Below are positions 22,116 to 35,100 of a stretch of 64,000 nt of DNA, one piece after another. The translations under genes were made by a program, and so were the position numbers. Under the pieces are notes generated by a model. That model saw only the letters and a program-made list of their open reading frames with translations. It did not search any database and was not told the origin of the DNA. The stretch's first letter is position 1. Each line of letters opens with the position of its first letter. Source of the stretch: Gnetum montanum (taxonomy: Eukaryota; Streptophyta; Gnetopsida; Gnetales; Gnetaceae); assembly GCA_015680685.1 (NCBI GenBank), contig MNCI01025012.1, positions 34,246-98,245 on the forward strand. The letters are read 5' to 3'.

Positions 22116-24181
22116 TTTATTTTGTCGTAGAGATTGTCACCTTGTCTGTGACTCATCCATGAGTCGTATTCGTGGAGGAACAGTTAAAAAGTCAAAGAAA
22201 TCATCAAGATAATAAATAGTTAGAATTGAATCTAATTAAATTCCACACTTATGCCTATCACTCATAAGTATAATCATAAATTTTCACCCTAACTTCTAAC
22301 ATTAAGTTCAAAAATGAAAATTAATAATTAAATCAAATCGAAATTGTAAATAATAATTGAAGACCACAAGGGAGACTTGCCTAAATTACAATTTTGCCTT
22401 ATTGGTTTCACAATGTAATAATTTTGATTATCCGACGATGGACCCTAAGAATTGCGGCAAAGCTCAACAAATCTTCAACAATAACCACAAAAATAATTAA
22501 TTCCAATTTGATGTGGAATTCATTGGTATCAACTCATCCTCTCTTGTTTGCTAAAAAATGAACTTTTTTCAATGTGTATGCACAATCAGGATGCACAACT
22601 CAATANATGAACTTTTTTCAATGTGTATGCACAATCAGGATGCACAACTCAATACAAAGTTGAAGTCATATTTATACTGCACCATTGCTAAGTTTGGCTT
22701 TTTTAATGTTTTAAATTAATACGGATTCTCACTTTTTTAATGTTTTAAATTAATACGGATTCTCATGGTAAGTGCGAAAGAGGTGTATGTGATGCTCCAC
22801 TCCACGCATAACGTTGCTATTGTACACACCACTACCATTGCCATGGTTGCTTCGACCTGATGTATTTTCTAGAAGCTCCAACACTTCTTTCCATGCATAG
22901 AAACCCAGAAATTGTTTGACAGTTTTTACGTTCACATCTACTACATTGTCATCAACCAATCTTTTTCCCAGAGACTTTGATTCCTCTTGCAAACTTGAGT
23001 GCCTGGAATGCCACCTTATTGTTGTGGATTTCTGTACTTCATGCTCATGTTCAGGGTAGCAGCACTGTCAGAGATTAGCCTAGGAGAACCTCGCATAGCC
23101 AAAGCTTGTTGCTACCTTTGGTGTAGATTCCCTGCATGCTCTTGGAGGCAAAGGAGATGCCCAAACCAAACATGTTCTTGCAATTTTCAAGTGGAAGATC
23201 GTTGGTTCGATGGAAGAGCATCTACGAGGGGGTCGTAGGGTTGAGCAATTCTCTATGTGATCCTTGACCTACAAAAACTTAGTAGCAATGTCTCAGTGGA
23301 TCTAAAACTTCACTTTTAGTATTATTCCAATAGTGCTAGGTGGTCGTTCTTGGCAAAAAAATGATGTTGGACTCGTTGCTATTAGACTTATCGGTTGCTG
23401 AAAGCATTGTTGTGTTCTTGGATGATGGTGACAACAATGATTGCAGAAAAAGAAAACCTTGCCACAACATCTCAGCCAGCCCTAGAATGAGTGACATCAT
23501 GATACAGAAATTCACTACATATCTCTCCTCCCAAATGATGAAGCTGTTAAACAAGCCCACAGAACCAAAGCAGGATAAACATATAATGGTGGATCCACAA
23601 TCTGTGGCACCACATAGAAATAGCAACTCAGCAATGTGGGTTCCCTTCAAATGGAAACCAAAACACCAACTAAAATTACAATAGCTATGACAGCCATTCT
23701 CCTGAGCAACTACCCATTGCCAATACCAGCAAAGTGTAAATCGTAAAATCTTCTATTCATCCAACGTGGCCTCCAAGTTAAATGTTCTATGGAACATTAC
23801 CTGTAATAGCAGTAGCAATTGATCAAAGGTTTGTTCTTTTGGCCTCCATAACTCCTCTCATAATTTTCACGTCACTGTGATTTTTGCAGAAGACGGTGAG
23901 AGCATATGAAATAAAACTAAAACAAAATTGTGAGATAAAGCTACATTCCAATCATGGTAAATGGATTTTTACTGCCTAATGTTTTGCCAAGGAAACAAAG
24001 GTGAAAACGTGGCTAGCAGAGTTTTGTTCTATAGGAAATGGCAGTGGTTTGAAGACAAAAAACTATTGCAATGGTATGGATAATGGATGGCTTCCTTCTT
24101 TTAATTTGATGTGCAAATGCCAATTGTTATTTAATATTTCATGTTGCAGTACCTTAATAATATATAATATTTATATAATTT
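22116..24181. other. Unassigned insertion inside the ORF3 region of element B
   Basis: No similarity to the gypsy sequences around it. Two assembly-type direct duplications sit at its start (22558-22654 around N, and 22698-22765). Longer open frames exist on both strands (22750-22992 minus; 23340-23684 plus, 114 codons, with LLDLSVAESIVVFLDDGDNN), but I recognise no family, and they may be chance. It could be an inserted element of another class, a captured host fragment or a misjoin. The GC level and word use look more gene-like at 22990-23690 than around it. Confidence 0.4.
22558..22765 (+). other. Two direct duplications at an assembly junction
   Basis: A 48-bp sequence is repeated either side of N (22558-22605 and 22607-22654). 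A 34-bp sequence is repeated head to tail at 22698-22731 and 22732-22765. Both look like unmerged overlaps, although the second could be a real tandem duplication. Confidence 0.7.
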
Positions 24182-24208
24182 NNNNNNNNNNNNNNNNNNN
24201 NNNNNNNN
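24182..24208. other. Assembly gap (27 N)
   Basis: Short N run in AT-rich sequence, near the right end of the unassigned insertion. Confidence 0.95.
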
Positions 24209-24279
24209 ATAATATAAAATTAATTGAAATGCACGCCTTTAACAAAATACTTATTAAAAACTGAACCAAATTTTGGGGT

Positions 24280-26395
24280 TCAACAGTGAGGCACCAGGCC
24301 TTGTACCCATACTAGAAGTTACACTCACATAGGCCTACCTCGACATAATCAAAAACCATGAAATTTAACACTTAGTTCTTCAAGAATTGAATTTCAAACC
24401 ATTCTTTGAATAAGCTTTGGAGGACGTCAAAGCTCAACTGTAAGCCTCTTCCATGTGGCCAATCATCACCTCCAGTGGGGAATGGTCCATGAAAGAAACA
24501 TACCTCTTCTGAAACAACAAGAGAGTGGGAGCCACTATGAAAATCAAGGATATCAAAGTATCCTATTCAATAGAAGCCACTGCACAAGTTCTTGGGTTAC
24601 CTAATGCAGGAACACAACTGGCAAAGTTGTCCACACAAGGTGATCCCCGAAGCAAAGAAGGAGTGGACTCAATAGTGTTATGGGGTTGACTGCAAGGAGT
24701 TTGGTGCGCTCACATTGGTAGAGTGAGTTTATTTTAAGATAGCAGTCTACCACCTCAATCCAACAGTAAGGCCCAATAAGGTGATAGCCTTCTCCACCCA
24801 AGCATGCACATCTCTAAGTGAAAAATTTCTAGCAAATCTTCCATAACTAATTTATCTGAAGATAGAGAAGCGCTTCAAGGAGAATGAACATGGAAGAAAA
24901 ACCCTGCCCTTCCCTTGCTTGATCAGAAAATTATGCAAAAGGGTAGGGATAGTCTGCTATGCAAATGATAGACTCAAACATGCTCCCATTACTTTGTGGG
25001 CTAAAATGATGAAAGATAAGACACCTACCACAATCACAAAAGAGGAGCAACAATAGCCACCACCACCACCTACTCATACCAAACATCGAAGGCTCGTACT
25101 ACAATTGAGTGCATACAGAAAATCCAAGAGCATCTCTTGCAACAATGAGCAATAGGTAGGAACTAGTGGTGGAGACCCATTTGTGTACAAACCAACCATG
25201 AGTCACCTTAGAGAAGTGGCTCATACAATCAACCAAATGGAGGGAGGTGGATCAATGCTATCTGCCCAACAAACACAATTGCCTATGAGGTCAAATCCAA
25301 GTGCCTGAGAGGTGATGGTATCTCTCTCAGCATCATTTATTCCTAGAGATCTTTGGGAATGCTGCTTCCTTTTCGGTGCACTTGGAAGAGGGTGAGGAGG
25401 CAACTGTATTGGTGATGCAGCACCAAGGGCAAGAGACAACTACAAAGATCATTGTTGATCGAGTTGCTGAGGCATTAAATGCACCTATGGTGACTAAACC
25501 AAGCGTTTCTGCACTAAGAGATGTGTAAATGTCTACAGGAACAATCAATGAAAGATTAAGCGCAGCCCAACATGAAGAACTAATACACCAACTAGTGGGA
25601 ACTGGGCAACCAATTCTAGATATCCTTAATTTTCTAGACACCATCACTACAACCCAGTCGAAGTTAATGAGGTGAATGAAAAACATATCCAATTGGCAAA
25701 GGCAAAGGCTAATGAGGTCCTCCAACAACTCCAACAAGGCAGAGAAGTGTGGCAACCCATCATTGATGGGATTGATGCCTACAACAATGTAGAAATCTAC
25801 ATGAAGGAGTTACAAATTGAAGAGATGATTGAACACATAGAGTTGTCCAACCTTCACTATGCAAACGTAGCAATGCTAACTACCGAACGACTACAGTCTA
25901 AATTTGAGAAGCAAGTGGCCAACTTGTACTTGTTGTATGAGGCTAAGTTCAAGAATCACAAAGACATCAAGTAAAAGCTCACGATGGAAAATGCTAAACT
26001 CGAGGTTCTCAAAGTGAAATTCACCGACCAAAGATCAGTCGCAGAGAACTTGGCCAAAAGAATGAATGACTATTAGGTGCTACAAGACATAGTCCAAGCA
26101 TTCAACATTGAGCATAAGCAATTTGTGGTCAGGTTTGTCAATGTTAAGGAGCTATTTCCTATTTTCCCTTGTCCTTGGGATGTTCCAACCCTAGCCCACA
26201 TTGACAAAGCTGTGTGGACCATGAACAATCCCCAGAGTAAAGAAGAGAAATTGAAGGCATTGTTAGATTCTTTTTACCTTCCAATTGAAGTTACAGCAAC
26301 AACAAGATAGCCTCAACTGTCTCAACTACCACACATGCCTAAAGCCAGTGAAGGTCCTTCAGAACCTCAAGAGCCACCACCACCTAGGACTATCT
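24280..26395 (+). pseudogene. ORF3 of element B, long but degraded
   Basis: This is the best copy of the post-pol ORF. The first part (about 24383-24690) reads WSMKETYLF and TMKIKDIKVSYSIEATAQVL before GLPNAG, which resembles the domain of the putative plant transposon protein family. A charged linker follows. The C-terminal half has long open frames: 25672-25974 (100 codons, coiled-coil-like, QQLQQGREVWQPIIDGIDAY) and 26077-26310 (VKELFPIFPCPWDVPTLAHI), then a Pro-rich end. Several stops stand at Gln codons of other copies. A related copy lies at 100-840. The role is unknown; it holds the place of env in retroviruses, but I see no signal peptide or membrane segment. Confidence 0.7.
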
Positions 26396-26640
26396 GACCT
26401 TCTCCACCAACTTCACACCATCAAAAAACATGCTATCCAATTTTAAATAATCATGTCATGGTGTTTAATTTTGTGTCATGGACATCGTAATTTTTGTAAT
26501 GTGTTGGTCACCACACTATGCACTTAGTACTGTGATAACTATGTCATTTTGTTTTGTTATGTTGAAAATTAGTCAATAATCCCATACCTCCTAATTTTGT
26601 AAAGAACTCAAGGACAAATTTTCATTCAATCATGGGGGTA

Positions 26641-27536
26641 TGATGAGTTTCAATCTATCGTGTTGACTAGGCCCCATTGATGAGGCCTTATTGATGCAAT
26701 CTATTGCATCAACACAGCCCCATCGATGTAGGGGTCTATTCCGATCTATAAATACGAGCTCACCAACCACATTTATGGCATCAAATTCTTCATAGTAGTA
26801 GCAGAACTCTTGCAGTTTTTCCATTTAAAAGTTAGAATGTTTTTCATGAGTGTCTACAGTAGGAGTCATTGAGTGTATAGATCTTTATCTGAACATTGTT
26901 GTACCTAAGCATGATAGTGTGTGTGACAATAAAGATGAACTTCATGATAAACCTTGCAGCATTCTAGATAGATTAAATGTTTCATTTATGCATTTAATTT
27001 TTTCAATTATTTATTTATTAAATGTTTTCCAATAATTAAGCTAATAAAGTAATTAAGCAAGATAAGCCAAATAGATTAAACACATAAGTACGACACCTTC
27101 AAGCATAACAAGTATTCGCTTGGTAATCCCAACAGCGTTATTGCTTAGTGCGCCCAATAGCGTAGTGCTTGGTAATCCAAGAGTGGATACATGGGTTCAG
27201 GACATGTATGAAGAGTGGAACTAGATGCTTATGTTAGGACTAGTTAGATACTAGTTAATTAGTTGAATTAAATTAGTTAATCCAATGACTTTATCTATCT
27301 TTAAACACCAAAACCATAAAATACAAAATGATAAAAATTAGATGCCTCGATTGCACTTAACCATACCAGTGTACATCACCAGTGTAATTGGGAAGACAAT
27401 GAACAACTTTAAGGCAAGATTCACTTCCTAGAAGACTAGTGCACTAGAAACTATATAGTCCATGGAATTCAACCAGATCACACGTGAATGCTTGTGATTC
27501 GTATGGTTGGACATAGGGGTACCTTGTTGCTCATTA
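26641..27536 (+). mobile_element. 3' LTR of element B
   Basis: It starts TGATGAGTTTC directly after the tract CAATCATGGGGGTA and ends CTCATTA, where relatives have CTCATCA. The TATA box is CTATAAATACGAG at about 26745, and AATAAAGATGA lies at about 26929. It aligns throughout with the 5' LTR at 6927-7755. U3 contains CATTGATGAGG, ATTGATGCAAT, GCATCAACAC and CATCGATGTAGG modules. Confidence 0.88.
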
Positions 27537-28944
27537 ATGTTGTTAGTGTTTTTCATTATTTACTCTATATGCATTTTGGGTTCTCAAAACCCAACATATT
27601 GTCAATCTATCAAGCTTAGGAATGAGCTTAATCCCCAACATTGAAGCCTGGGAATTATTTACCTTTGTGCCATAAGGGGTGCTCTAGGTAGATTTTAAAG
27701 GTTTTGCAAGGCATTTATTATTTTTCTATGACCGTTACTGACCATGAGTGTTTGAATGCTTTTTCTTTCTACTATTAGCACCTTTTCCCTTGGGTTGTTT
27801 ATGTTTAATTGCTAAATAAAATTTTAGAGTATAAATAATTTGATAATGCATCATGGTATAAATTGATCAATTATTGAAATGATTATAATCACTAGAAAAT
27901 TTTACATGAAAAGAATAAAATAACTCCTTGTTGGTTCAAAATATATTTTTTCTTCTTTTCTCCATAAATGTCCAATCATTCATTGGACTAATGATTTAAC
28001 TAATAATTTCTCAATAATACTAAGCAGCATTGACTCATCCTAGGCTCTTATGTTATATAAGGTAGTGTCTTTTAGGCCAAGCTTCTAAAAGTAGGAGCCC
28101 ATGACATCTAGAGAAAGACATTACTAGCATCATTTTATAGAACTTGTTTAGGATTAGCATTTTACTTATCAAGACTAGGAGTGGTTGCTAGTTTGAAGTT
28201 AGTTAAGATGTTTGACAATGAGAAGCGTGAAATGAAATGAATTTGGATAGTGTTATCTTTGAAGGTGATTCTAGGTAGTTTCATTAATGACTAGCAATAT
28301 AATGTTTATTCTCTTTTAAAATGTTATGTAGCCTACTCATCAGAAATAGAATGTGACATGACATAGTGGTTGTAGGAAAAGTTCTTGCACTACTTGATGT
28401 TTTAAGATTTAAGAGTGTAAGTTATTATCTTTACTTGGTTTTAGCGAGACTACAAAACTGTTAGCATTTATTCTTAGAGGTTGGGTGAGTTACCATTTTC
28501 GTTTTTAATTAGAAATTGTAATGATCCATCTTTCTTGGATTTTCATCTTAAGGTTTATGGCAATGTGTGTGAGTCTTCTTTGTTATGATGATGTATGTGG
28601 ATAGCATTGATTTATAGAACTATCTATAATTTTACGAACATAATAGATTTAGAGTGTTGCTAATGTCCTTGTATTGATGGTTGAATGACCAACTATTCTT
28701 CCTTGTGATTGATCCAAGTTGTGCTAATGTGTGTTATGTGTATTACTAGATGCAAAGTACTAAGTATATACTACCAATTGATTTGGCATTTATTAATGAA
28801 ATGAACAAAATGAATGCTAAGTAGAAATGAAGCTGAGATGTTGTATTATCTATGAGGCTATTACTATGCTTTTATTTTTTCTATGTTGCATGACATATGT
28901 GCATTGAAATAATTTCTTAAACTAATTAGAATGTTTTTATGTGA

Positions 28945-28948
<4 letters not shown>

Positions 28949-28979
<31 letters not shown>
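28949..28979. repeat. (TG)n microsatellite
   Basis: About fifteen TG units in a row. Confidence 0.95.
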
Positions 28980-28981
<2 letters not shown>

Positions 28982-30293
28982 CAGTGTGGGTATTTCATGT
29001 ACTTGCCTTGGTATGTATTCACATATTTTTTGAGGAGTGTTAAAACCCGAAATAAGTGAAACATAGGTACACCCCAAGATTTTATAGAAGTTTATAACTC
29101 AGTGCTACATAGTAGAATTGAATCTGTGATCTAGAGTTCCTAGGCCAAGACCCATATTCACATAAGTTTTTGATATCTTATTTCTAAGGGCTATTGTACA
29201 AATTATAATTATTCAACAATTAGAGTTGGAAAGAAATGAAGAAATAGAGATTTTTTACGTTATGCTTCAAGGGTTGGAAGAGGTATCTTTTGCTTAGTAT
29301 GAATGATTTTTTTAAATATATATACCTATGCACATGTTGCTAATGACCTTAACCAATGAATCAAGTGGAAGGAACCTAACATGTGAATTAGGAATATTAT
29401 GTATATGATAGTTATATTATTTTAAATAATGAACATGTGGAATGTTGTGTATGTTATTGATGCATTGTTCTTTAGAATTTCATAAGCTAATTGAATATAA
29501 GTACCCCCTCCATGGCTATAAAAAGGTCATGTGATGATCTTAAAAGGCATCATAAGACAATGCAATAATAGGTTATGAACATGAAATGGAAACTCTTGCA
29601 TTGGCTTGAAAGAGAAGGTGTTTCACTTGGTTTTATATCTTGGACTTGCACTCTTTTATCTTCCTATTTTGAAATCTCTTCCATTGCATCTTATGATTTG
29701 ATTTCTAAGAAGAAATGTTGCTGAAAATGAAGCACAGTTACATATTTATTACTAATAAATTTAGAAGTGACATGTTGCTAAAGGAAGAAGGAACAAAGGT
29801 GGATATTATTCCTAAATATTTTATGCTTGTTAGTTTTCTGCTATGCAAGATCAAAAGTAATTGAACTTGAAACTTGGTAAAATTAGAATTTCAAAATATT
29901 GAAAGTTGTAACTAAGGGAATTGAAACATCAACTTGTTAGAATATACTTTTATTAATTTTTAAAAGTGATCATGGAAAGAATTGAATTCCTGACTAGGTG
30001 GAAAAAAGGTTTTATTTCTTTTATAAAAAAAAGAGAAGCAAAGTAGTTTTCAATAAAGAATCGGTTACCTAAAATAACCCATCATCTCTTGAATCTCGCT
30101 AGTAATTATAAAGAGAGAAGATATGGTAGAGGAAAAAATAGGGGAGAAAGGAAGAGTGTGGGTATGCACATGAGAAAGAAGGAGAGCTTAATCACAAGGA
30201 AGGTCACTGGAAATGAATAACACCAAAAGGATACTATGGATAGAGCACCAAATGAACAACAAGAAGATGATGATGATGGCTGAAAGAGAAAAA

Positions 30294-30410
30294 GAACAAC
30301 AACAAAAGAAGATTCTAGCTGAAACAACAAAGGAACACCAACAAAAGAAGATTGTGCCTGAAACAACAAATGAACACCAATATGAGAAGGTTGTGGCGGG
30401 AAAAAAATAG
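30294..30410 (+). repeat. Three 39-bp tandem repeats in an open frame
   Basis: Units start at 30294, 30333 and 30372. In the plus-strand frame (ATG at 30213, stop at 30408-30410) they encode 13-residue repeats: EQQQKKILAETTK, EHQQKKIVPETTN and EHQYEKVVAGKK. A fourth, weaker unit follows after the stop. The total frame is 65 codons. No known protein is recognised. Confidence 0.75.
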
Positions 30411-32112
30411 CAACAAGGGAAGATTGTGGTTGCTACAGAAGACAACAAATAAAAGGGAAATTTAAGCTAAGTAGTAGTCCAATACGATAATTAATTATTC
30501 TTGGTAAGCAAGAAGGTAAGATGAATCCTTCTAGTGTTATGTGTGATAGATAGTGTTGGCTAATAATCTTAATATCTCATCTTTTCTCCTTTCTTTGCCT
30601 TAAATTATATTTTATGTTAGAATCAACTTTAACAAGATTTGTGTTTGAGATTTTGGATTGTTGAATCCTTAATTTTGTTGTTGGATCTCTCCACCCAGCC
30701 TTTGCGCTCTCAAGCGTAAGTGATTTAGATGAGAGTTGTTTCTGTAATGATTCAAAAACACCCATAATGATTTTGGGCATATTGGCATAATGATTTGCTA
30801 ATATAAGGATTGGTATTGCAAGCAGGAAGTGAGGGTATCCCTTGGCCCATATATATTTTGTAATATTCTGAAATGTACAAAATTGTTGACTTCTTGGTTC
30901 TTGGCTGAAAAATTAGCTTGATGATCCCCTTGAATGCCAAATCCTTGGATTGAATTTTGATTCTTATTTGTGTGCATTCTCAAGTCTGATTTTGTTATCT
31001 TTCTATGAGTCCAATGGAGTAGGGGAAATCTAGGATGTTAATTTATGGTTATTAAATGTTAGTGATGTTAAAGCATGTCTGTTAAATGTAAGTGATTTCT
31101 CTATTCTATATTATTGGTAAATTAGATAATTTTATTTAATGTTAGTGGTGTGCATTATATTATTTTAGGTTAGCAAAGCTAATTTTAAATGATTTTTATC
31201 ATGAGGATTGTTGAAAGAGAATAAAATAGCTTTATTGTGCAATTAAATAGATTTGAAATTACTTATTTATACATTTCGTGTGGTTAACTGTTGGGTTGGG
31301 TTAGACAAGTCTATTGATGAACAACATCTAATACATTATATAATTGAAGAAAAATTAGAATTTGATCCATAAATTAGACCTATACATTGTATGAAAGAAA
31401 TCTTGCATAGATTTTTGTTATCACTATTTTCTTTTCATGATTGTCTTTTACTAGTAATAATTTAGCTAAAATTTGATTATGGTTATGGTGTTTTGTGTTA
31501 ATTAGACATGATTTTTCATTGATATTATGAATAAATGTAGAAATTGATGTATTGTTTTGTATTTCAATTTGAGTTTACATTAATAATATGTTTTCCTCGA
31601 GTTTGACTTCCTTATGACTAATTACATTTTAGCTGTGCATAATATAAGACTACTAAGTGAAGTGGTTAAATTAATTGGCTTTTTGCTAAGCTATAGGGCT
31701 GTAGATGTAATTTTAAGTTTTGGATGTTTCCGCTTTTGTGCTACATCCTAGATGCAGAGTGTATTAAGAGATGTCAATTGTCATATATTGCATTTGCTTC
31801 TTGCTAGATCCTTGGGCCATTCTTTACATCATATAATTTTCTTTGTTATGCATTATTTTATTGATAGTTGCCTATGTTGGTCTATATGCAAGTTGAATTT
31901 CTGATAATTGATCAACTATTTGGAAAAAATAAAAGAAAAGTTTACTCTTGCATTTTCAACCAGCTTTTTGGGGGCTTTGAGTGTTAACTCTTGCTTCCTA
32001 CAAAAAGGTGTTACAGAAATCTTGCTTGTTTTCATTTCTGATTTTAATTTTTATTAACTATCATGTTTTAAACTTTTTTTCACCCAACAATGATACCATT
32101 CTTTAAATGCAG

Positions 32113-35100
32113 AGGTGTATGTGCTCCATGCCCCATTACAGTTCACATATGTTGTTTTTGTGAGGGGACATCATACGAGGTATTTTATGATTTTCTTTCA
32201 TGCTTATATAGCAATATAATGTTACAATGTTTGTGAAGATTGATGTCATGAGTATGGTGTATTATAGCGTTAGATGGTTTGTGAAGATTGATGTCAAGAG
32301 TATGATGTAATTGTGTTGTAGTTTTAAATTGAAAAAAAAAATCCACACTAATGAAAATGAATGAACGAAAGCTTCGTTGCGCTTATGCTATTAAGCATAA
32401 ACTATACCTTGACAATAAAACAAAACATGTATTGTTTATTGATGATCATGCACACTAATGTTCGGTCAAGTGAAAGACAAATTTGGGAGTATTTTATTTT
32501 TTCTTCCTTAAGACATGGCTTTCCCATTTTCCTTTTTCTACTTCATTGTCATGCTGGCAATGGCCTAAGTTAAAATTCACAGGTTTTTAGTTAAAGTTTC
32601 TATCTTTCTATGTTTTACATTGCAATCAGCTATCTTCTACTAGCATCACTAACTTTGGCACTGAGTCTTAATAGCAGGCGCATTCTTCATTATCATTACA
32701 AGCATCCTAATGGTTACAGATCTTGGATGCCTCAAGAATTTGGTAGAACTACCTACCAATTTCCCTAGAGACTGACTCAAAAGTTGTCATAAATCCTTTC
32801 CATCACTTCACATGTTTGTCCATGTTGCCTTAGCTGCTTGTGCACCTTACTGAAATTCTAGGCAATGATGCCTTGGCTTATCAACAGTCTTCTTCTGTTT
32901 GTTGAGCTGGCTGCCATTCATGCAATGCAGTTCCAGGCTCTACATCACTGCTGCCTTTGGGAAAAGGTTATTTTGGTGCTTAGCAGGTTTGGTTTTGCCT
33001 AAACAGTGTGTGAAAAAGCGATGATTGCATCTTAAATAACAGAGTGATGAAAACAATGTTAACTAATTTTAAACTTTTACAATTATACATCAATTGATGA
33101 AAGTGCCATGTTGTGAAGAATATCAGTTTCCTGCTGGAGAACCAGGGAACTCTTAGCTTTGACAATGCTGAGGGTTGTAAAACACTACCTATTCTTCACT
33201 TGAGCCATACTTTTTATATTAGAGAAAAATAAATAAAATAAAACAAGGTAGTTCAAATACTGCAAAATATCAATAATGCATTGCAGTTTTCCTTGTCAGT
33301 TATGTCTTTGGACAAAGGTTTATGTCAAAAATGCAGAGGCTGTTGAATGAAAGTTTGCACAAAAGCTGTTCATTGATGATTATATTTGAACAATAGTTCT
33401 AATGCAGTGAAGTCTTGAGCTGTCACATGTAACCACTGAGAAATAAATGCAAGTTGAGGTCCAGCATCAATTCTCCTTTCTTCACAATCATGACTGTTAA
33501 TGATGACTACAAAATATCAAGCATTTTATCTATAATATTTATCTGTGAATGTAATAGCAATTTAATGCAATTTTATCCTGGCTAATAGACTAATCTATAG
33601 TAGTTAGTTATGTAGAATTTCAAAAAGGAAGCCTGCAAGTATTAACAAGGAAACTTTGCATTAGCATGCAGTTTTAGGATTTGCTCAAATATCATAATGC
33701 CAACCGTGTCTGATTTTGATATGCCATAGAATGATTTATTGATTATTCTATAACTTAGACTGGTCCTTGATAGAGAAGAATGATGAAAGAGATGTTGATG
33801 ACAATGATTTCACTGAGGTGCGTTATAAAAAGAGCATATACCTAGTTTATGACTTGTTAGTTTCTTTATGTGATCATGATTTTTCTAGGAGACAATAGAC
33901 CTATGAAAGCTCCAAGGATACATGGCCATTATTTGCCTTGTTAAATGTTCTGATTGCAAATAGATTCCATTTGTTGTTTTCTTTAGTAATTAGTTTTCTC
34001 TATTTGTTTTGTTTTGGTAAGATTTGCGATGAAATTTTACCAAAGCTTAGGAACATTTTATATTAAATATCTTCAACAGAAAAGTTATGCAAACAACTTT
34101 AAAGAAATATTGAATGTATGTTTCTGTAGTATTAGTTTTGCACATACTTTAGTTTGTAAATGAGTATGGTTAACGTGATAGATATTACAACAAAAATATA
34201 GGTGAATATCTCAGAAACAATGATGGGACTAGTATAATAAGAGAGAACAGACAACTGAACGAATACATATATGTTAAGATCTAAGAACAGCCTTTTTCAG
34301 GTTCAGGAAATTTTTGAGTTCATTCTTTCTTCATAAGTTAATAGTTACTAAATTATTCATTTGGATTAAAATTGCTAGAATATGTTAAAATGCAGTTTTA
34401 GCCAGATGCTGAAGATACTTTTTGACATCCTAGAGCCTATGATGGATGTAGTAGGAAAGATAGACAGCAGAGAATATTTCCATACTCATTATCCTTGCAA
34501 AATTTAATCATATTTCAATTATTTATGATGACTGATTTCACTAATTTTATGAAATTGTGCATAAGAGTTTATCACATTTTTTATCATCATACTTTCCAAG
34601 TTCCTTCTGGAGCGGAGAAGGGACTTAAACCACCAAAGTGCTGAAGAACATGTACTATTGCTCCTCTTTGCAGACATAGTCCTAAATGCAAGGTAATAAT
34701 AAAAGAGTCTTACATATGAGCTTGAAATTTTGGCTTCTTTCATTCCACTCAGAATATTTATTAATTGTATAAAGAATTTGAGCAGCCACATAGGTGTCAA
34801 TATGGGCCTTGCCCACCTTGTGAATTGACCTATGATGAAGAGCTTCCTTGTGGTCACAAATGCAAAGAAAGGTTAGTTAAAAAATAAAATAAAATAAAAT
34901 TACATGGTTCTGTCCTGTAGTATCCTATGTTAACTTCTATCTATGTTTTCACAAATTATGATCTTATTATAATTTATGCTTCTTCTCAAACATTTAATCT
35001 GTTTTATTCTAAAATTATAGGTGTCATGGACCTAGACCACCTCCAAATCGAGAGTTCACATTAAAAACAAAGAAAAGAAAAAATCTTCCTGTGGCAAATG

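Larger units (their letters stand above)
27537..32112. other. Gene-free AT-rich stretch
   Basis: No coding region recognised over 4.5 kb. It contains a (TG)n microsatellite (28949-28979) and a 39-bp tandem repeat (30294-30410). It may be the flank or a very long intron of the NFXL2-like pseudogene, but I found no exon of that gene here. Confidence 0.5.

Noticed and set aside
28949-28979. (TG)n tract as part of a regulatory or Z-DNA element
   Set aside because: Ordinary microsatellite with no gene or conserved context nearby.
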